A stretch of DNA of 64,000 nucleotides from Burkholderia ambifaria (GTDB lineage: Bacteria; Pseudomonadota; Gammaproteobacteria; Burkholderiales; Burkholderiaceae). The position numbers were made by a program, and so were the translations under genes. The notes under the pieces are model-generated. The model worked only from the letters and a program-made list of their open reading frames with translations, had not been told where the DNA came from and ran no database searches. Below, piece by piece: positions 39,893 through 48,347 of this stretch (the stretch's first letter is position 1; each line of letters starts with the position of its first letter). The DNA lies in NCBI RefSeq assembly GCF_001443045.1, contig NZ_LKPJ01000007.1:48859-112858 (forward strand), in the 5' to 3' direction.

Positions 39893-42124
39893 TCAGAAAT
39901 CATAGGTCAACGACACGCGCGCGGTGCGCGGCGCGCCCGGGAACAGGTACGCGTCGCCCTGCTGCTCGCCCGCGTCACGCCAGTAGAACTTGTTGAACAG
40001 GTTGTCCACCGACACGCGCAGCACCGTGCGATGGCCCGCGATCTTCGTCGTATAGCGCGCGCCGAGATTGAACACGAACCACGACGGCACGCGCGCGGTG
40101 CCCTCTTCGTTCGCGTTGCGGCCCGCGCTGTACTCGACGCCGCCGAGCATGTTCAGGCCCGCGACGCCTGGCACCGCGTAATCCGCGTACAGCGACGCGC
40201 GCAGCGCCGGCACGTTGATGATCTGGTGTCCTTCGTATGCCGGCGAACCCGAATCGTACGCACGGGCGCGAATCGCCGCGACGCTGGCCGTCAGCCCGAG
40301 CCGCTCGGTCACGCGTCCGGCCGCACCGAGCTCGATCCCCTGATGGCGCTGCGTGCCGCGCTGCACGAACGTGTAACTCGTGCCCGATGCGTCCGGGTCG
40401 GCGAACTGGAACGGCTTGCTGATCGAGAACACGGCGGCCGTGAGGCTCAGCCGATCGAGCCAGTCGTATTTCGCGCCGAGCTCGAACTGATGCGATTCGA
40501 CCGGCGGCAGGAACGCATACGCGTTGGTCGCGCGCACCGGCGCCTGGTCGCCGAGCGACAGCGCCTTGCTGTACGACGCATACAGCGACAGCACGTTCAC
40601 CGGCTTGTAGACGAGCGCAACCTGCGGCAGGAACACCGAGCGGTCGGTATGCGTCGCGTCGACGTCGAGGCTGCTCCAGCTACGCTGGCGCAGCAGCACT
40701 TCCTTGCCGCCCGCGAGCACCTGCCAGTGCTCGCCGATGCTGACGCGGTCGAGCCCGAACACGCCGTACTGCCATGAATCGAGCTGCGGATACGACGGCC
40801 CGGCCGTGTTCGGCGACGGCGCGAACGCGACGTCGGGCCCGTAGATGTTCTCGCTGCCGACGTAGTCGTATACGGCGTTCGCCATGTGCACGGCGCGGCG
40901 CTGCACGCTCACACCGAGCGTCAGCTCGTGGCGCAGCGGGCCTGTTGCAAACTTGCCCGTCGTCACCGCGCGCAGATCGTCGTTGCGGCGGTATTCGCCT
41001 GGGCTACGGAAATCGTACACATCGTAGTCGCCGTTCGCGCCGAAGAAGAACGGCGACGTCGTGCCCGCCGCGCAGCTCGCCGCGTAATAGCAGCCGTACG
41101 CGAACGCGCTGTTGTCGTCGATCATCGTGCGGCTGCGGCCCGCGGCGATGTAGGCCTTCCAGTCGTCGTTGAACTGGTAGTCGAAGCGCGCGTTCAGGTT
41201 CAGCGCGTCGGTCGTCACCGGCTTCGCCCACGGCTGCGTGCCGAGCGCCTTCGACGTCGTGTTGACGGACGGCACGACGGTGCCGCCGAGCAGCTGGTAG
41301 CCGGGCGCGGAACGCTGGATCCACTGCTGGAATTCCGCATTGAGCTGCAGGCTCGCGCGCGGGCTGATGTCCCAGTCGGCGGCGATCGAGCCGAACGTGC
41401 GCCGTCCGTTCGTGCCGTCGATGTAAGAGTGCATGTTCTCCTTCGCGGCATTGATCCGGAAGCCGAACTGATTGTCGGGGCCGAAGCGGCGGCCTAGATC
41501 GACGGCCGCCGACGTCGAGCCGCGGCTGTCGACGCCGGTCGTCACGCTCGCGACGTTCGCCGAGCGCTTCGTCACGAAGTTGATCACGCCGCCCGGCGCG
41601 ACCACGCCGCTGTCGATGCCGGCCAGCCCCTTCAGGATCTCGACACGCTCCTTGTTCTCGAGCGGCACGTTCTGCTCGCCGGACACCGTCAACCCGTCGA
41701 TCCGGATCGCGCTCGCGAGATCGACCGGAAAGCCGCGGATCGCGAAGCCTTCGAAATAGCCGACGGGCGCATAGTCGTTGACGACCGATGCGTCGTTGCG
41801 CACCACGTCGCTCAGGCGCTTTGCCTGCTGATCGTCGATCTGCGCGCGCGTGACGACGCTGACGGAGGCCGGCGTGTCGCGCAGCGGTGCGTCGTCGAGC
41901 CCCGCGACCGACGCTTCGCGCGCGCGAAACGCGCCGCCGCGCTCGCCGCTGACCGTGATCGCCGGCAGCGTCGCGCTGCCGGCCGCATCGGCGTCCGACG
42001 CCGGTGCGTCGCCCGGTGCCGCGGCGGCCTGCGCCGCGAAAAGCGTGATGCCGAGACCGACGCCAAGCCCGACCTTCGCGCGCCGCCGCCGTGCAGGCGA
42101 CGCTGTTGTTCTATTTACCGTCAT
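39893..42124 (-). CDS. TonB-dependent outer-membrane receptor
   Basis: Outer-membrane active transporter of 743 residues with a signal peptide (FAAQAAAA). The plug domain begins with an N-terminal TonB-box-like LPAITVSGER, then SVVTRAQIDDQQAKRLSDVVRNDASV and VAPGGVINFVTK; the rest is a 22-strand barrel ending in the canonical terminal F of SLTYDF. It belongs to the FhuA/FpvA siderophore-receptor group by sequence, but its place upstream of a PnuC-type permease and a kinase suggests a vitamin substrate such as thiamine. No signalling extension is present at the N-terminus, so no ECF sigma partner is expected. Five 9-bp tandem repeats lie 36 bases upstream of the start. I looked for TPP and cobalamin riboswitch signatures in the leader and found none. 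Confidence 0.88.
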   Translation of the reverse strand: MTVNRTTASPARRRRAKVGLGVGLGITLFAAQAAAAPGDAPASDADAAGSATLPAITVSGERGGAFRAREASVAGLDDAPLRDTPASVSVVTRAQIDDQQAKRLSDVVRNDASVVNDYAPVGYFEGFAIRGFPVDLASAIRIDGLTVSGEQNVPLENKERVEILKGLAGIDSGVVAPGGVINFVTKRSANVASVTTGVDSRGSTSAAVDLGRRFGPDNQFGFRINAAKENMHSYIDGTNGRRTFGSIAADWDISPRASLQLNAEFQQWIQRSAPGYQLLGGTVVPSVNTTSKALGTQPWAKPVTTDALNLNARFDYQFNDDWKAYIAAGRSRTMIDDNSAFAYGCYYAASCAAGTTSPFFFGANGDYDVYDFRSPGEYRRNDDLRAVTTGKFATGPLRHELTLGVSVQRRAVHMANAVYDYVGSENIYGPDVAFAPSPNTAGPSYPQLDSWQYGVFGLDRVSIGEHWQVLAGGKEVLLRQRSWSSLDVDATHTDRSVFLPQVALVYKPVNVLSLYASYSKALSLGDQAPVRATNAYAFLPPVESHQFELGAKYDWLDRLSLTAAVFSISKPFQFADPDASGTSYTFVQRGTQRHQGIELGAAGRVTERLGLTASVAAIRARAYDSGSPAYEGHQIINVPALRASLYADYAVPGVAGLNMLGGVEYSAGRNANEEGTARVPSWFVFNLGARYTTKIAGHRTVLRVSVDNLFNKFYWRDAGEQQGDAYLFPGAPRTARVSLTYDF

Positions 42125-42670
42125 TGTTCTGGATGGAAAAACTCGCCACTCGACCCTGTCGAAACCCTCGAAACCCTCGAAACGCTGGAAACGCTGGAAA
42201 CGCGTTACGCGTTACGCAGCTGCGAAGCGCGACCTCGCGCACGGACCCGCGACGGGCTCGGCGAACTGCCGAGCACTTAGGTCGACACGACATTCATCAA
42301 ACGAATCAGACGATCGGGCCGCAAGCGGGCCGATCGATCGGGAAAGCGCAGGATGGGACATCGGATGCCGGTGACGCACCGGGCGCCGACGCGGCCGCCG
42401 ATCCGTGGATCGGGTGCGTGTCGGGCGGCCGGCGGCCTCGCGTGGTCTTGTCATGCGGGGGACGCTTCGAACGCCGCGGCGCGGGCGCCGGGCATCTGCG
42501 TGCGCCGTTCGTCGGAATGGCGGAATGCCCGTCGCGCGCGACAGCGCGGCGTGGCGCGCATTTTACCCCGGGCGGGGCTGGCGGCCGAGGGATCGGCCGA
42601 AACGGGACGCGGAAGGCGGGAGATGGGAGACGGGAAGCGGGCATGACGACCCGCACGGTTCAGCGGATGC
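42125..42670. other. Long gap upstream of the TonB receptor
   Basis: This 546-base gap holds the receptor promoter and leader with a 9-bp tandem repeat (42160-42204). The rest is GC-rich; several short frames here look like shadows with no ribosome binding site. No riboswitch consensus was seen. Confidence 0.5.
42160..42204. repeat. Five 9-bp tandem repeats in the TonB receptor leader
   Basis: Five tandem 9-base units: CGAAACCCT twice, CGAAACGCT, GGAAACGCT and GGAAACGCG, then a short run TTACGCG-TTACGC. They start 36 bases upstream of the receptor start. Changes in unit number could alter leader length or a promoter spacing. Confidence 0.7.
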
Positions 42671-42874
42671 TCAGAACCCCTGCATCGTCACCGTCGGATC
42701 GACGACCAGATGAACGACGCCGTAGATCACCGCACCGACCAGCACCGCGAGCACGATCGCGACGAACGGCAGCAGCGTGAAGTTGACGTTCGCGAGATCG
42801 GATGCGTGCGCCTTGCTGTTGCGTACGCCGAAGAAACTCCACAGAACCAGGCGGATCATGCTGAACAGTTTCAT
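42671..42874 (-). CDS. DUF2970 small membrane protein
   Basis: Small inner-membrane protein of 67 residues of DUF2970, common in beta- and gamma-proteobacteria. The signature MIRLVLWSFFGVRNSKAHASDL is followed by one transmembrane helix (LPFVAIVLAVLVGAVIYGVVHLVV, about 35-58). The ribosome binding site AAAGGAGCAA precedes the ATG at 42874. Function unknown. It stands alone, upstream of the TonB receptor leader on the same strand. Confidence 0.8.
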   Translation of the reverse strand: MKLFSMIRLVLWSFFGVRNSKAHASDLANVNFTLLPFVAIVLAVLVGAVIYGVVHLVVDPTVTMQGF

Positions 42875-43006
42875 GGTGTTGCTCCTTTTCTCTATCGGTT
42901 GACGCTATCGTCGATCCGACAGGCCTCCGGAAAAAGAAGCAGTTGCGTGCGGTTTTTGCGCAGCACGCGTTGTGCGACGGCATGTCGCACGGTTGTCGCA
43001 CGCGCG

Positions 43007-45061
43007 TCAGCGGTCGAGCACGAGCGGCTCCGCTGTACCGTCTGCGGGCCGCGCGACGCACAGTAGCGCGCAGCCGGGTTCGACCGCTGCGTCGTACGCC
43101 TGCATGTAGTCAACCGCGCCGGACAGCACGCGCGTCGCGCACGTGCCGCACGACCCGGACCGGCATTCGGACGGCACTGCCACGCCCTGGCCTTCTGCAA
43201 ATTCGAGCAGCGTGCCGTCGGCGGGCGTCCATGCAACCTCGCGCCCCGTGCGGCGGAATACGACGCGTACGCTTGCAGCCGACGGTGCTCTGCTCGCGCG
43301 GGTCGCACTGCGCACGACACTCGACGGTCCGAACGCCTCGAAGCGGATACGCTCGTCCGGCACGTTCAACGCGCGCAATCCGTCGTACAAATCGCGCATG
43401 AACGCGGACGGCCCGCACAGGTAGAAATCGTAGTCGTCGAACGGCAGGATGCGCTTCAGTTGCGCGACGTCGATGCGGCCCGGTCGCGCCGCGCCGTCGC
43501 GTTGCGGCCGGCTGTCGAACCAGTGCAGCGATACGCGTGCGTCGGCGTCCGCGATGCGCGTCAGTTCCGCCGCAAACGGTCGGTCAACCGTGTCGCGCGC
43601 GCCGTGCACGAACACCACGCGGCGCGACGGTGCGTCATCGGCCAGCGCGCGGCGCAGCATCGCGAACATCGGCGTGATGCCGATGCCGGCCGACACCAGC
43701 ACGGCCGGACGCGGGCTCGCAACGTCGAACATGAAGCGGCCGCGCGGCATCTGCGCATCGAGCGCCATCCCGGCACGCGCGTGGTCGTGCAGCCAGGCCG
43801 ATACACGTCCTTCGCGCTTCACGGTGATGCGGTAATGCGACGCGCCGGGCGCATCGGACAGCGTGTAGCTGCGGATCGCCGGCGCATCGCTGTCCGGCAG
43901 CGCGACGCGCAGCGTCAGATGCTGTCCGGCTTCGTAGGCCGGCAACGCGCCGCCGTCCGCCGGTTCGAAATGAAACGAGCGGATCGCGCGCGCTTCGTCG
44001 ACGATCTTCGCGATGCGCAGCGGGCGCCAGATGGCGGGGGATGTCGATGTGAATGCAGATGCCGCCGGCACAGCCGTGACAGCGGAACCCACCGCCATCA
44101 CCGCAAACTGCGGCGCCCGCTCGACCGTCGACCACCGGAACGGCAGCACGCCCCGCGTGCGCCGCACTTCGCGCACATGAAACCGCACGACCCGCTGCGC
44201 GCCGTCGAACGACGCGACGAGCGGCCCGTCCCACACGATCTCCGCATCCGCGGCGACATACAGCAGGTCGCCGCTGTCGAAATCGACGAACAGCAGCCCG
44301 GCGCGCGGATCGTGCTGCAGGTTGCCGAGCGTGTTGAAGAAGCGGTTGCCGCTGAAATCCGGCGTCGTCAGCGTGCGCGCGTCGTCGACGCGCACGAAGC
44401 CCGGCATGCCGCCGCGATGCGACACGTCGGCGCCGCGCGCGGCACCCGCACCAGTCGACGTGTTCGCGCTCGCGACGAAGAACGTATCGGCCTGCGCGAG
44501 CAGCGCGCGATCCGCGTCGCTCAACCGGTCCGACACCTCGGCCTCGTCGGACGCATCGCCTTCACGCGGCACGAACGTGGGCTTGCGGCCCTGGATGTAC
44601 TTCGCGCAGTTGCCGAAGCTCTGCGCGACCGCGATCGTCAGCGCGTCGCCATCGACCGTACGCATGACGCCGTTCACACGATTGCGCCGGCGCGTGTCGA
44701 ACTCGATGCCGAGCCCGCCGAGCGGCGCACCCGGCTGCCACGCACCAGCCAGCGGATCGCCGGGCAGCGCATCGCCGTCGATGCGCAGCGTGCGCGCGTC
44801 CGGCGTCGTCACGAAGCCAGGCATCCCGACCCGCAGCGTCGCCCACGGCTGGCCGTGCACGTCGACGCCGCCGAGCACGAAAAACGGCAGTTGCGCAAAA
44901 AACGTCCGGTGCTGGTCCGGCATGAAGCGACGGATCCCGCGCCGGCCGGCCGCGCCCGCGGCCTCGGTCACGCCCGCGCGCCGCTGCACGGCGAGCTCGC
45001 CCGCATGAAACGGTGCAACGTCGAGTTCCCAGCCCGGTACGGTGGCGGTCGGCGCGGTCAT
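43007..45061 (-). CDS. PNPOx-like / flavodoxin reductase / 2Fe-2S fusion protein
   Basis: Three-part oxidoreductase of 684 residues. Residues 1-340 form a pyridoxamine-phosphate-oxidase-like FMN-binding split barrel (FFVLGGVDVHGQPWATLRVG, GNCAKYIQGRKP). Residues 350-590 are a ferredoxin reductase-like module: FAD motif IRSYTLSDAP, NAD motif SAGIGITPMFAMLRRAL and C-terminal YLCGPSAFMRDLYDGL. The end is a plant-type [2Fe-2S] ferredoxin domain with ligands C633, C638, C641 and C668 in CRSGSCGTC and CALLC. Electrons probably run NAD(P)H, FAD, 2Fe-2S, with FMN in the first domain. Its reaction is unknown. A glutathione S-transferase gene follows on the same strand upstream, with a LysR gene divergent, so a detoxification role is possible. 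Confidence 0.88.
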   Translation of the reverse strand: MTAPTATVPGWELDVAPFHAGELAVQRRAGVTEAAGAAGRRGIRRFMPDQHRTFFAQLPFFVLGGVDVHGQPWATLRVGMPGFVTTPDARTLRIDGDALPGDPLAGAWQPGAPLGGLGIEFDTRRRNRVNGVMRTVDGDALTIAVAQSFGNCAKYIQGRKPTFVPREGDASDEAEVSDRLSDADRALLAQADTFFVASANTSTGAGAARGADVSHRGGMPGFVRVDDARTLTTPDFSGNRFFNTLGNLQHDPRAGLLFVDFDSGDLLYVAADAEIVWDGPLVASFDGAQRVVRFHVREVRRTRGVLPFRWSTVERAPQFAVMAVGSAVTAVPAASAFTSTSPAIWRPLRIAKIVDEARAIRSFHFEPADGGALPAYEAGQHLTLRVALPDSDAPAIRSYTLSDAPGASHYRITVKREGRVSAWLHDHARAGMALDAQMPRGRFMFDVASPRPAVLVSAGIGITPMFAMLRRALADDAPSRRVVFVHGARDTVDRPFAAELTRIADADARVSLHWFDSRPQRDGAARPGRIDVAQLKRILPFDDYDFYLCGPSAFMRDLYDGLRALNVPDERIRFEAFGPSSVVRSATRASRAPSAASVRVVFRRTGREVAWTPADGTLLEFAEGQGVAVPSECRSGSCGTCATRVLSGAVDYMQAYDAAVEPGCALLCVARPADGTAEPLVLDR

Positions 45062-45100
45062 CGTGTTCTCCCGGTAAAGGCGTGTCCTGGCCGCGCAGCG

Positions 45101-45745
45101 TCAGGTAGCAAGCAGGCCGGCACGGGTCGACTGCATGCCGACGAAGCCGGGCAGCGCCTCGACGCGCGCGAGCCACGCACGCACGTGCGGATACGGTTCG
45201 AGCGACACGCCGCCTTCCGGCGCATGCGCGATGTACGTGTAGGCGGCGATATCGGCGATCGTCGGCTGCGCGCCGGCGGCGAACGGCTTGCCGGCGAGTT
45301 CGCCGTCGATCGCGGCGAGCACCTTCGCGGCCGTGCGCTTGGCCGCGTCGTGATCGAGCGGTGCGCCGAACACGGTGACGAGCCGCGCGGCCGCCGGCCC
45401 CGATGCAATCGGCCCGGCCGCGTACGACAGCCAGCGCTGCACGGTCGCCGCGCCTGCCGCATCGTCGGGCAGCCAGTGCGCGTCGCCGTAGCGCTTCGCG
45501 AGATAGACGAGGATCGCGTTCGAATCGGCGAGCACGGTGCCGTCGTCGTCGATCACGGGCACCTGGCCGAGCGGATTGAGCGCGAGGAACGCGGGCTCGC
45601 GCTGCGCGCCGGCAGCGAGGTCGACGTCGACGACGTCGAACGGCAGCCCGAGCAGCGACAGGAACAGCCGGACGCGATGCGCGTGCCCGGACAGCGGGAA
45701 CGAATAGACACGAACCGGACGGACGGGCTTGCTGGCGGCTGGCAT
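45101..45745 (-). CDS. Glutathione S-transferase
   Basis: Cytoplasmic GST of 214 residues. N-terminal thioredoxin-like domain ([33 protein letters not shown], then [30 protein letters not shown] with the cis-Pro and the DSNAI glutathione contact) and C-terminal helical domain ([19 protein letters not shown] with the N-capping-box Asp). Ser in SFPLSGHAH is the likely activating residue. Start at 45745, with AAGGAG-like purines upstream. It is divergent from a LysR regulator over a short inverted repeat and runs in the same direction as the fusion oxidoreductase gene 39 bases downstream, so the two may be co-transcribed. Substrate unknown. Confidence 0.88.
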   Translation of the reverse strand: MPAASKPVRPVRVYSFPLSGHAHRVRLFLSLLGLPFDVVDVDLAAGAQREPAFLALNPLGQVPVIDDDGTVLADSNAILVYLAKRYGDAHWLPDDAAGAATVQRWLSYAAGPIASGPAAARLVTVFGAPLDHDAAKRTAAKVLAAIDGELAGKPFAAGAQPTIADIAAYTYIAHAPEGGVSLEPYPHVRAWLARVEALPGFVGMQSTRAGLLAT

Positions 45746-45827
45746 GAAAAGGCTCCTGGATCTCGCGCCGCCGGGAATCGGCGACGACCAGCCCCCAGCG
45801 TAGCGCTCGCGGTTCGCATCCAGAAGA

Positions 45828-45852
45828 CGGATAATCGCTGAAACATTATCCG
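45828..45852. promoter_or_regulatory. LysR-type operator candidate between GST and LysR genes
   Basis: CGGATAAT-N9-ATTATCCG: 8-base perfect arms in the divergent gap, 83 bases upstream of the GST start and just upstream of the LysR start at 45873. It fits a T-N11-A type LysR site. Confidence 0.6.
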
Positions 45853-45872
45853 CCTTCATAGGACAATCGACG

Positions 45873-46799
45873 ATGGCCGATCTGCGCGACGTGAACCTGA
45901 ACCGGCTGGCGATCTTCGTCGCGGTGGTCGATGCCGGCTCGCTGACGGCCGCGGCCGAACGGCTCGGCCTCGCGAAGACGGTCGTCAGCACGCACATGCA
46001 GCGCCTCGAATCCGAGATCGGCGCGAACCTGCTGGTGCGCACCACGCGCCGGCTGAGCGTGACCGATGCGGGGCGCGCGTTCTACGACGCCTGCCGCGAC
46101 ATCGTGCGCGCGACCGAGACCGCGCTCGACGCGGTGTCGTCCGACGCCGGGCCGCTGCGCGGCACGCTGCGCGTGAGCGTGCCGATCGACTACGGTGCGC
46201 TGGTCGTCGCGCCGGCCATCGTCGCGCTGCGCGACGCGCATCCCGGGCTCGACGTCGAACTGGTCGCGAACGACCGCATCGTCGATCTCGTCGCGGACAA
46301 TCTCGACGTCGCGATCCGCATCGGCCGCCTCGCGGATTCGAACTATCGCGCGGTGCAGCTCGGCGAATACGAGAAGTGGCTGGTCGCGAGCCCTGCGTTC
46401 GTCGCGCGGCACGGCCTGCCGCGCGATCCGGACGGGCTCGCCGCGCTGCCGTTCGTGATGCTGTCGACGCTCTCACGCCCGCATTCGCTCGAACTCGACG
46501 ATGCGCGCGGCGGCCACGCGTCGGTGCGTTGCGTCGCGCCGGTCGTGTCGAACACCGCGACGGCATGCCGCGCGATCGCGCTCGCGGGCGGCGGCTTCGG
46601 GCTCCTGACGGATTTCTCGATCGCGGAGGACGTCGCGGCCGGCCGGCTCGTGCGACTGCTGCCCGCCTGGCGCTCGGCGCGGGCCGGGATTCACGCGGTG
46701 TATCCGTCGACGCGGCTGCCCTCGCCGAAGGTGCGCGCGTTCATCGATGCGATGAAGGCGAGGATCGGGGAAACGGGGCCGGCGGCAGCGGCGCGCTGA
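45873..46799 (+). CDS. LysR-family transcriptional regulator
   Basis: LysR-type regulator of 308 residues. The winged helix lies at residues 9-67: [53 protein letters not shown]. The effector domain follows ([41 protein letters not shown]). It belongs to the broad group containing DmlR and AaeR-like activators. It is divergent from the GST gene, with an 8+8-base inverted repeat between. It probably controls the GST and the downstream oxidoreductase. A terminator follows its stop. Confidence 0.87.
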   Translation: MADLRDVNLNRLAIFVAVVDAGSLTAAAERLGLAKTVVSTHMQRLESEIGANLLVRTTRRLSVTDAGRAFYDACRDIVRATETALDAVSSDAGPLRGTLRVSVPIDYGALVVAPAIVALRDAHPGLDVELVANDRIVDLVADNLDVAIRIGRLADSNYRAVQLGEYEKWLVASPAFVARHGLPRDPDGLAALPFVMLSTLSRPHSLELDDARGGHASVRCVAPVVSNTATACRAIALAGGGFGLLTDFSIAEDVAAGRLVRLLPAWRSARAGIHAVYPSTRLPSPKVRAFIDAMKARIGETGPAAAAR

Positions 46800-46858
46800 A
46801 CCCCCGATCGCGGAACACGCCGGACGCGGATCCGGTGCGTGATGCCGTGACGCGCTTC

Positions 46859-46880
46859 AAAGCCGGCCTCACCGGCTTTT
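46859..46880 (+). terminator. Intrinsic terminator after the LysR gene
   Basis: AAAGCCGG-CCTCA-CCGGCTTTT: 8-bp perfect stem with a 5-base loop and T run, 60 bases past the LysR stop. Confidence 0.8.
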
Positions 46881-47029
46881 CTCATGCCGAATCAATTGCA
46901 CCATTTATTCACAAAAAATCTCATATTGATTTTCGAGATTTTCCACTAACCTTATTCCCGGTAATACGCCGAATTGCGTTTACCGAAGCGCTTCAATTCT
47001 CCGCTTTATTACAATCAAGGAGTTTGAAC

Positions 47030-47293
47030 ATGCAAACCGCAGCAATTTCATGGGGAAGCACGCCGTCGATCCGCGTCTACACGGCCAACGGCAACAAGAT
47101 CACCGAGCGCTGCTACGACGGTTCGAACTGGTACACCGGTGCATTCAACCAGGCCGGCGACAACGTGTCGGCAACGTGCTGGCTGGTCGGAAGCGCGGTC
47201 CACATCCGCGTGTACGCAACCAGCGGAGGTTCGACGACCGAGTGGTGCTGGGATGGCGAAGGCTGGACCCGAGGCGGATACACGGGCTCGTAA
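47030..47293 (+). CDS. Fucose-binding lectin, BambL/RSL type
   Basis: Small lectin of 87 residues, the same length as BambL of B. ambifaria, with about 70% identity to it by eye from memory. Two tandem repeats each make two blades; three subunits would assemble the six-bladed beta-propeller that binds L-fucose and H-type or Lewis glycans. The fucose contacts R15, E26, A38 and W79, and the second site R60, E71, G83 and W34, are present. Position 29, Trp in the lectin as I recall it, is Tyr. No signal peptide, as in related lectins. AAGGAG lies nine bases before the ATG at 47030, and the upstream region (46885-47020) is AT-rich. It is monocistronic, with a strong terminator. Confidence 0.9.
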   Translation: MQTAAISWGSTPSIRVYTANGNKITERCYDGSNWYTGAFNQAGDNVSATCWLVGSAVHIRVYATSGGSTTEWCWDGEGWTRGGYTGS

Positions 47294-47603
47294 TCTCGCG
47301 TCCCGCCAGCGCGACACGTTCCGCGCGCAATCATGGCGCAACGTCAATTTTCATTGACGTTGCGTCTTCATTTTTAATTTAAAATTCCGATCGACGATAT
47401 TTACAATCCAGCAATCCCACAGAAATATCCATAATGAAAGTTTCGTGAAATTCTGCGCCTTGTTAATACCGATCCATACCCGATAATTACCAATACGGAT
47501 TGCGCGAGAATTCGCCAAGGCGAGACTCGAATCAACATCGCGATATGCGCCCGGCCGGCTTCGGACCCTTCATTCCGGCTCCCGCCATCCGCGTATCCCT
47601 GAG
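47294..47603. other. Gap between the lectin and TetR genes
   Basis: This 310-base convergent gap contains the lectin terminator and an AT-rich stretch (about 47360-47480). The rest shows no gene I can support. Confidence 0.5.
47337..47364 (+). terminator. Intrinsic terminator after the lectin
   Basis: CGCAACGTCAAT-TTTC-ATTGACGTTGCG: 12-bp perfect stem, 4-base loop, followed by a T-rich run (TCTTCATTTTTAATTT), 44 bases past the lectin stop. Confidence 0.85.
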
Positions 47604-48260
47604 CTACCCCTCTTCCCGCAACGTTCCCAGCAGCACCTTCCTGCAACTCGCGACCATCTGCGCCTCCGGATCGCGATACCCGGTGAGCAGCCACGCCGCG
47701 CCGACGTTCGTCATCGCACCGACCAGCGCGAGCCCGACGAGCCGCTGCTCGGTCCGCTCCGCGGGTGTCACGGCCTCGCGCGCCGCGCCGAGCGCCATGA
47801 TCAGCTTGCCGAAGTCGATCAGCATCCGCTGGTACGTCATGTCGGTATCCGCGCTCACGCCCATCACCTCGAGCAACAGCACGCGCGCCGCGCACGGGTC
47901 GCGCAGGAAGCCGAAGAACGCCGCGAGCCCCGCGTCGATGCGCTCTCGCAGGTCGCCACCGCGATCGGCCACCGCCCGCGCGACCGCGTCGTGCAGTTGC
48001 TGCGCGTGATGCAGGTAGGTGCAGCGCAGCAGTTCCTCGGTGCTGTCGAACGCCGCATAGAAATAGCGGTCGTTGAGCTTCGCCTCCTGGCAGATCGACC
48101 GCACGGTCGCCTTGCGGAAGCCGACCGTGCCGAATACGCGCGTCGCCGCGCGGATCAGCGCGTCGCGCCGCTCGGCGGCCCGTACCTCGGGCGCGACACC
48201 GCCGTACGCCCGCCCCCGTTTTTCCGTTTCGAGTGCTTTCTCCATTTCGCTATTTGACAT
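47604..48260 (-). CDS. TetR-family transcriptional regulator
   Basis: TetR-type repressor of 218 residues. The helix-turn-helix RDALIRAATRVFGTVGFRKATVRSICQEAKLNDRYFYAAFDSTEELL (about 33-78) is clear; the recognition helix variant LNDRYFYAAF is seen in regulators of ketone, steroid or lipid degradation. The C-terminal domain is helical and includes LLLEVMGVSADTD. It is divergent from the SDR-BVMO-hydrolase operon, 87 bases away, with a perfect inverted repeat in between, and presumably represses it until an alcohol or ketone substrate binds. Met at 48245 is another possible start. Confidence 0.87.
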   Translation of the reverse strand: MSNSEMEKALETEKRGRAYGGVAPEVRAAERRDALIRAATRVFGTVGFRKATVRSICQEAKLNDRYFYAAFDSTEELLRCTYLHHAQQLHDAVARAVADRGGDLRERIDAGLAAFFGFLRDPCAARVLLLEVMGVSADTDMTYQRMLIDFGKLIMALGAAREAVTPAERTEQRLVGLALVGAMTNVGAAWLLTGYRDPEAQMVASCRKVLLGTLREEG

Positions 48261-48300
48261 CAGGACACCCGAAAACTAAAGTGGTGACGAACAACACCAC
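48254..48300 (+). promoter_or_regulatory. Promoter and TetR operator of the SDR-BVMO operon
   Basis: A consensus -35 TTGACA (48254-48259) with a 17-base spacing to TAAAGT (48277-48282) as a possible -10. A perfect inverted repeat GTGGTG-N8-CACCAC (48281-48300) overlaps the end of that element, as expected for a TetR operator that blocks initiation. The -35 lies inside the 5' end of the tetR gene. Confidence 0.55.
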
Positions 48301-48347
48301 AATAAGCGCGCCGTCGGCGCAGCGCAAGCGGAACGGGAGGAACGACG

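Noticed and set aside
42125..42300. TPP or cobalamin riboswitch in the TonB receptor leader
   Set aside because: I searched by eye for the conserved CUGAGA/GAUAAUGCCAGCG-type and B12-box segments on the minus strand and found none.
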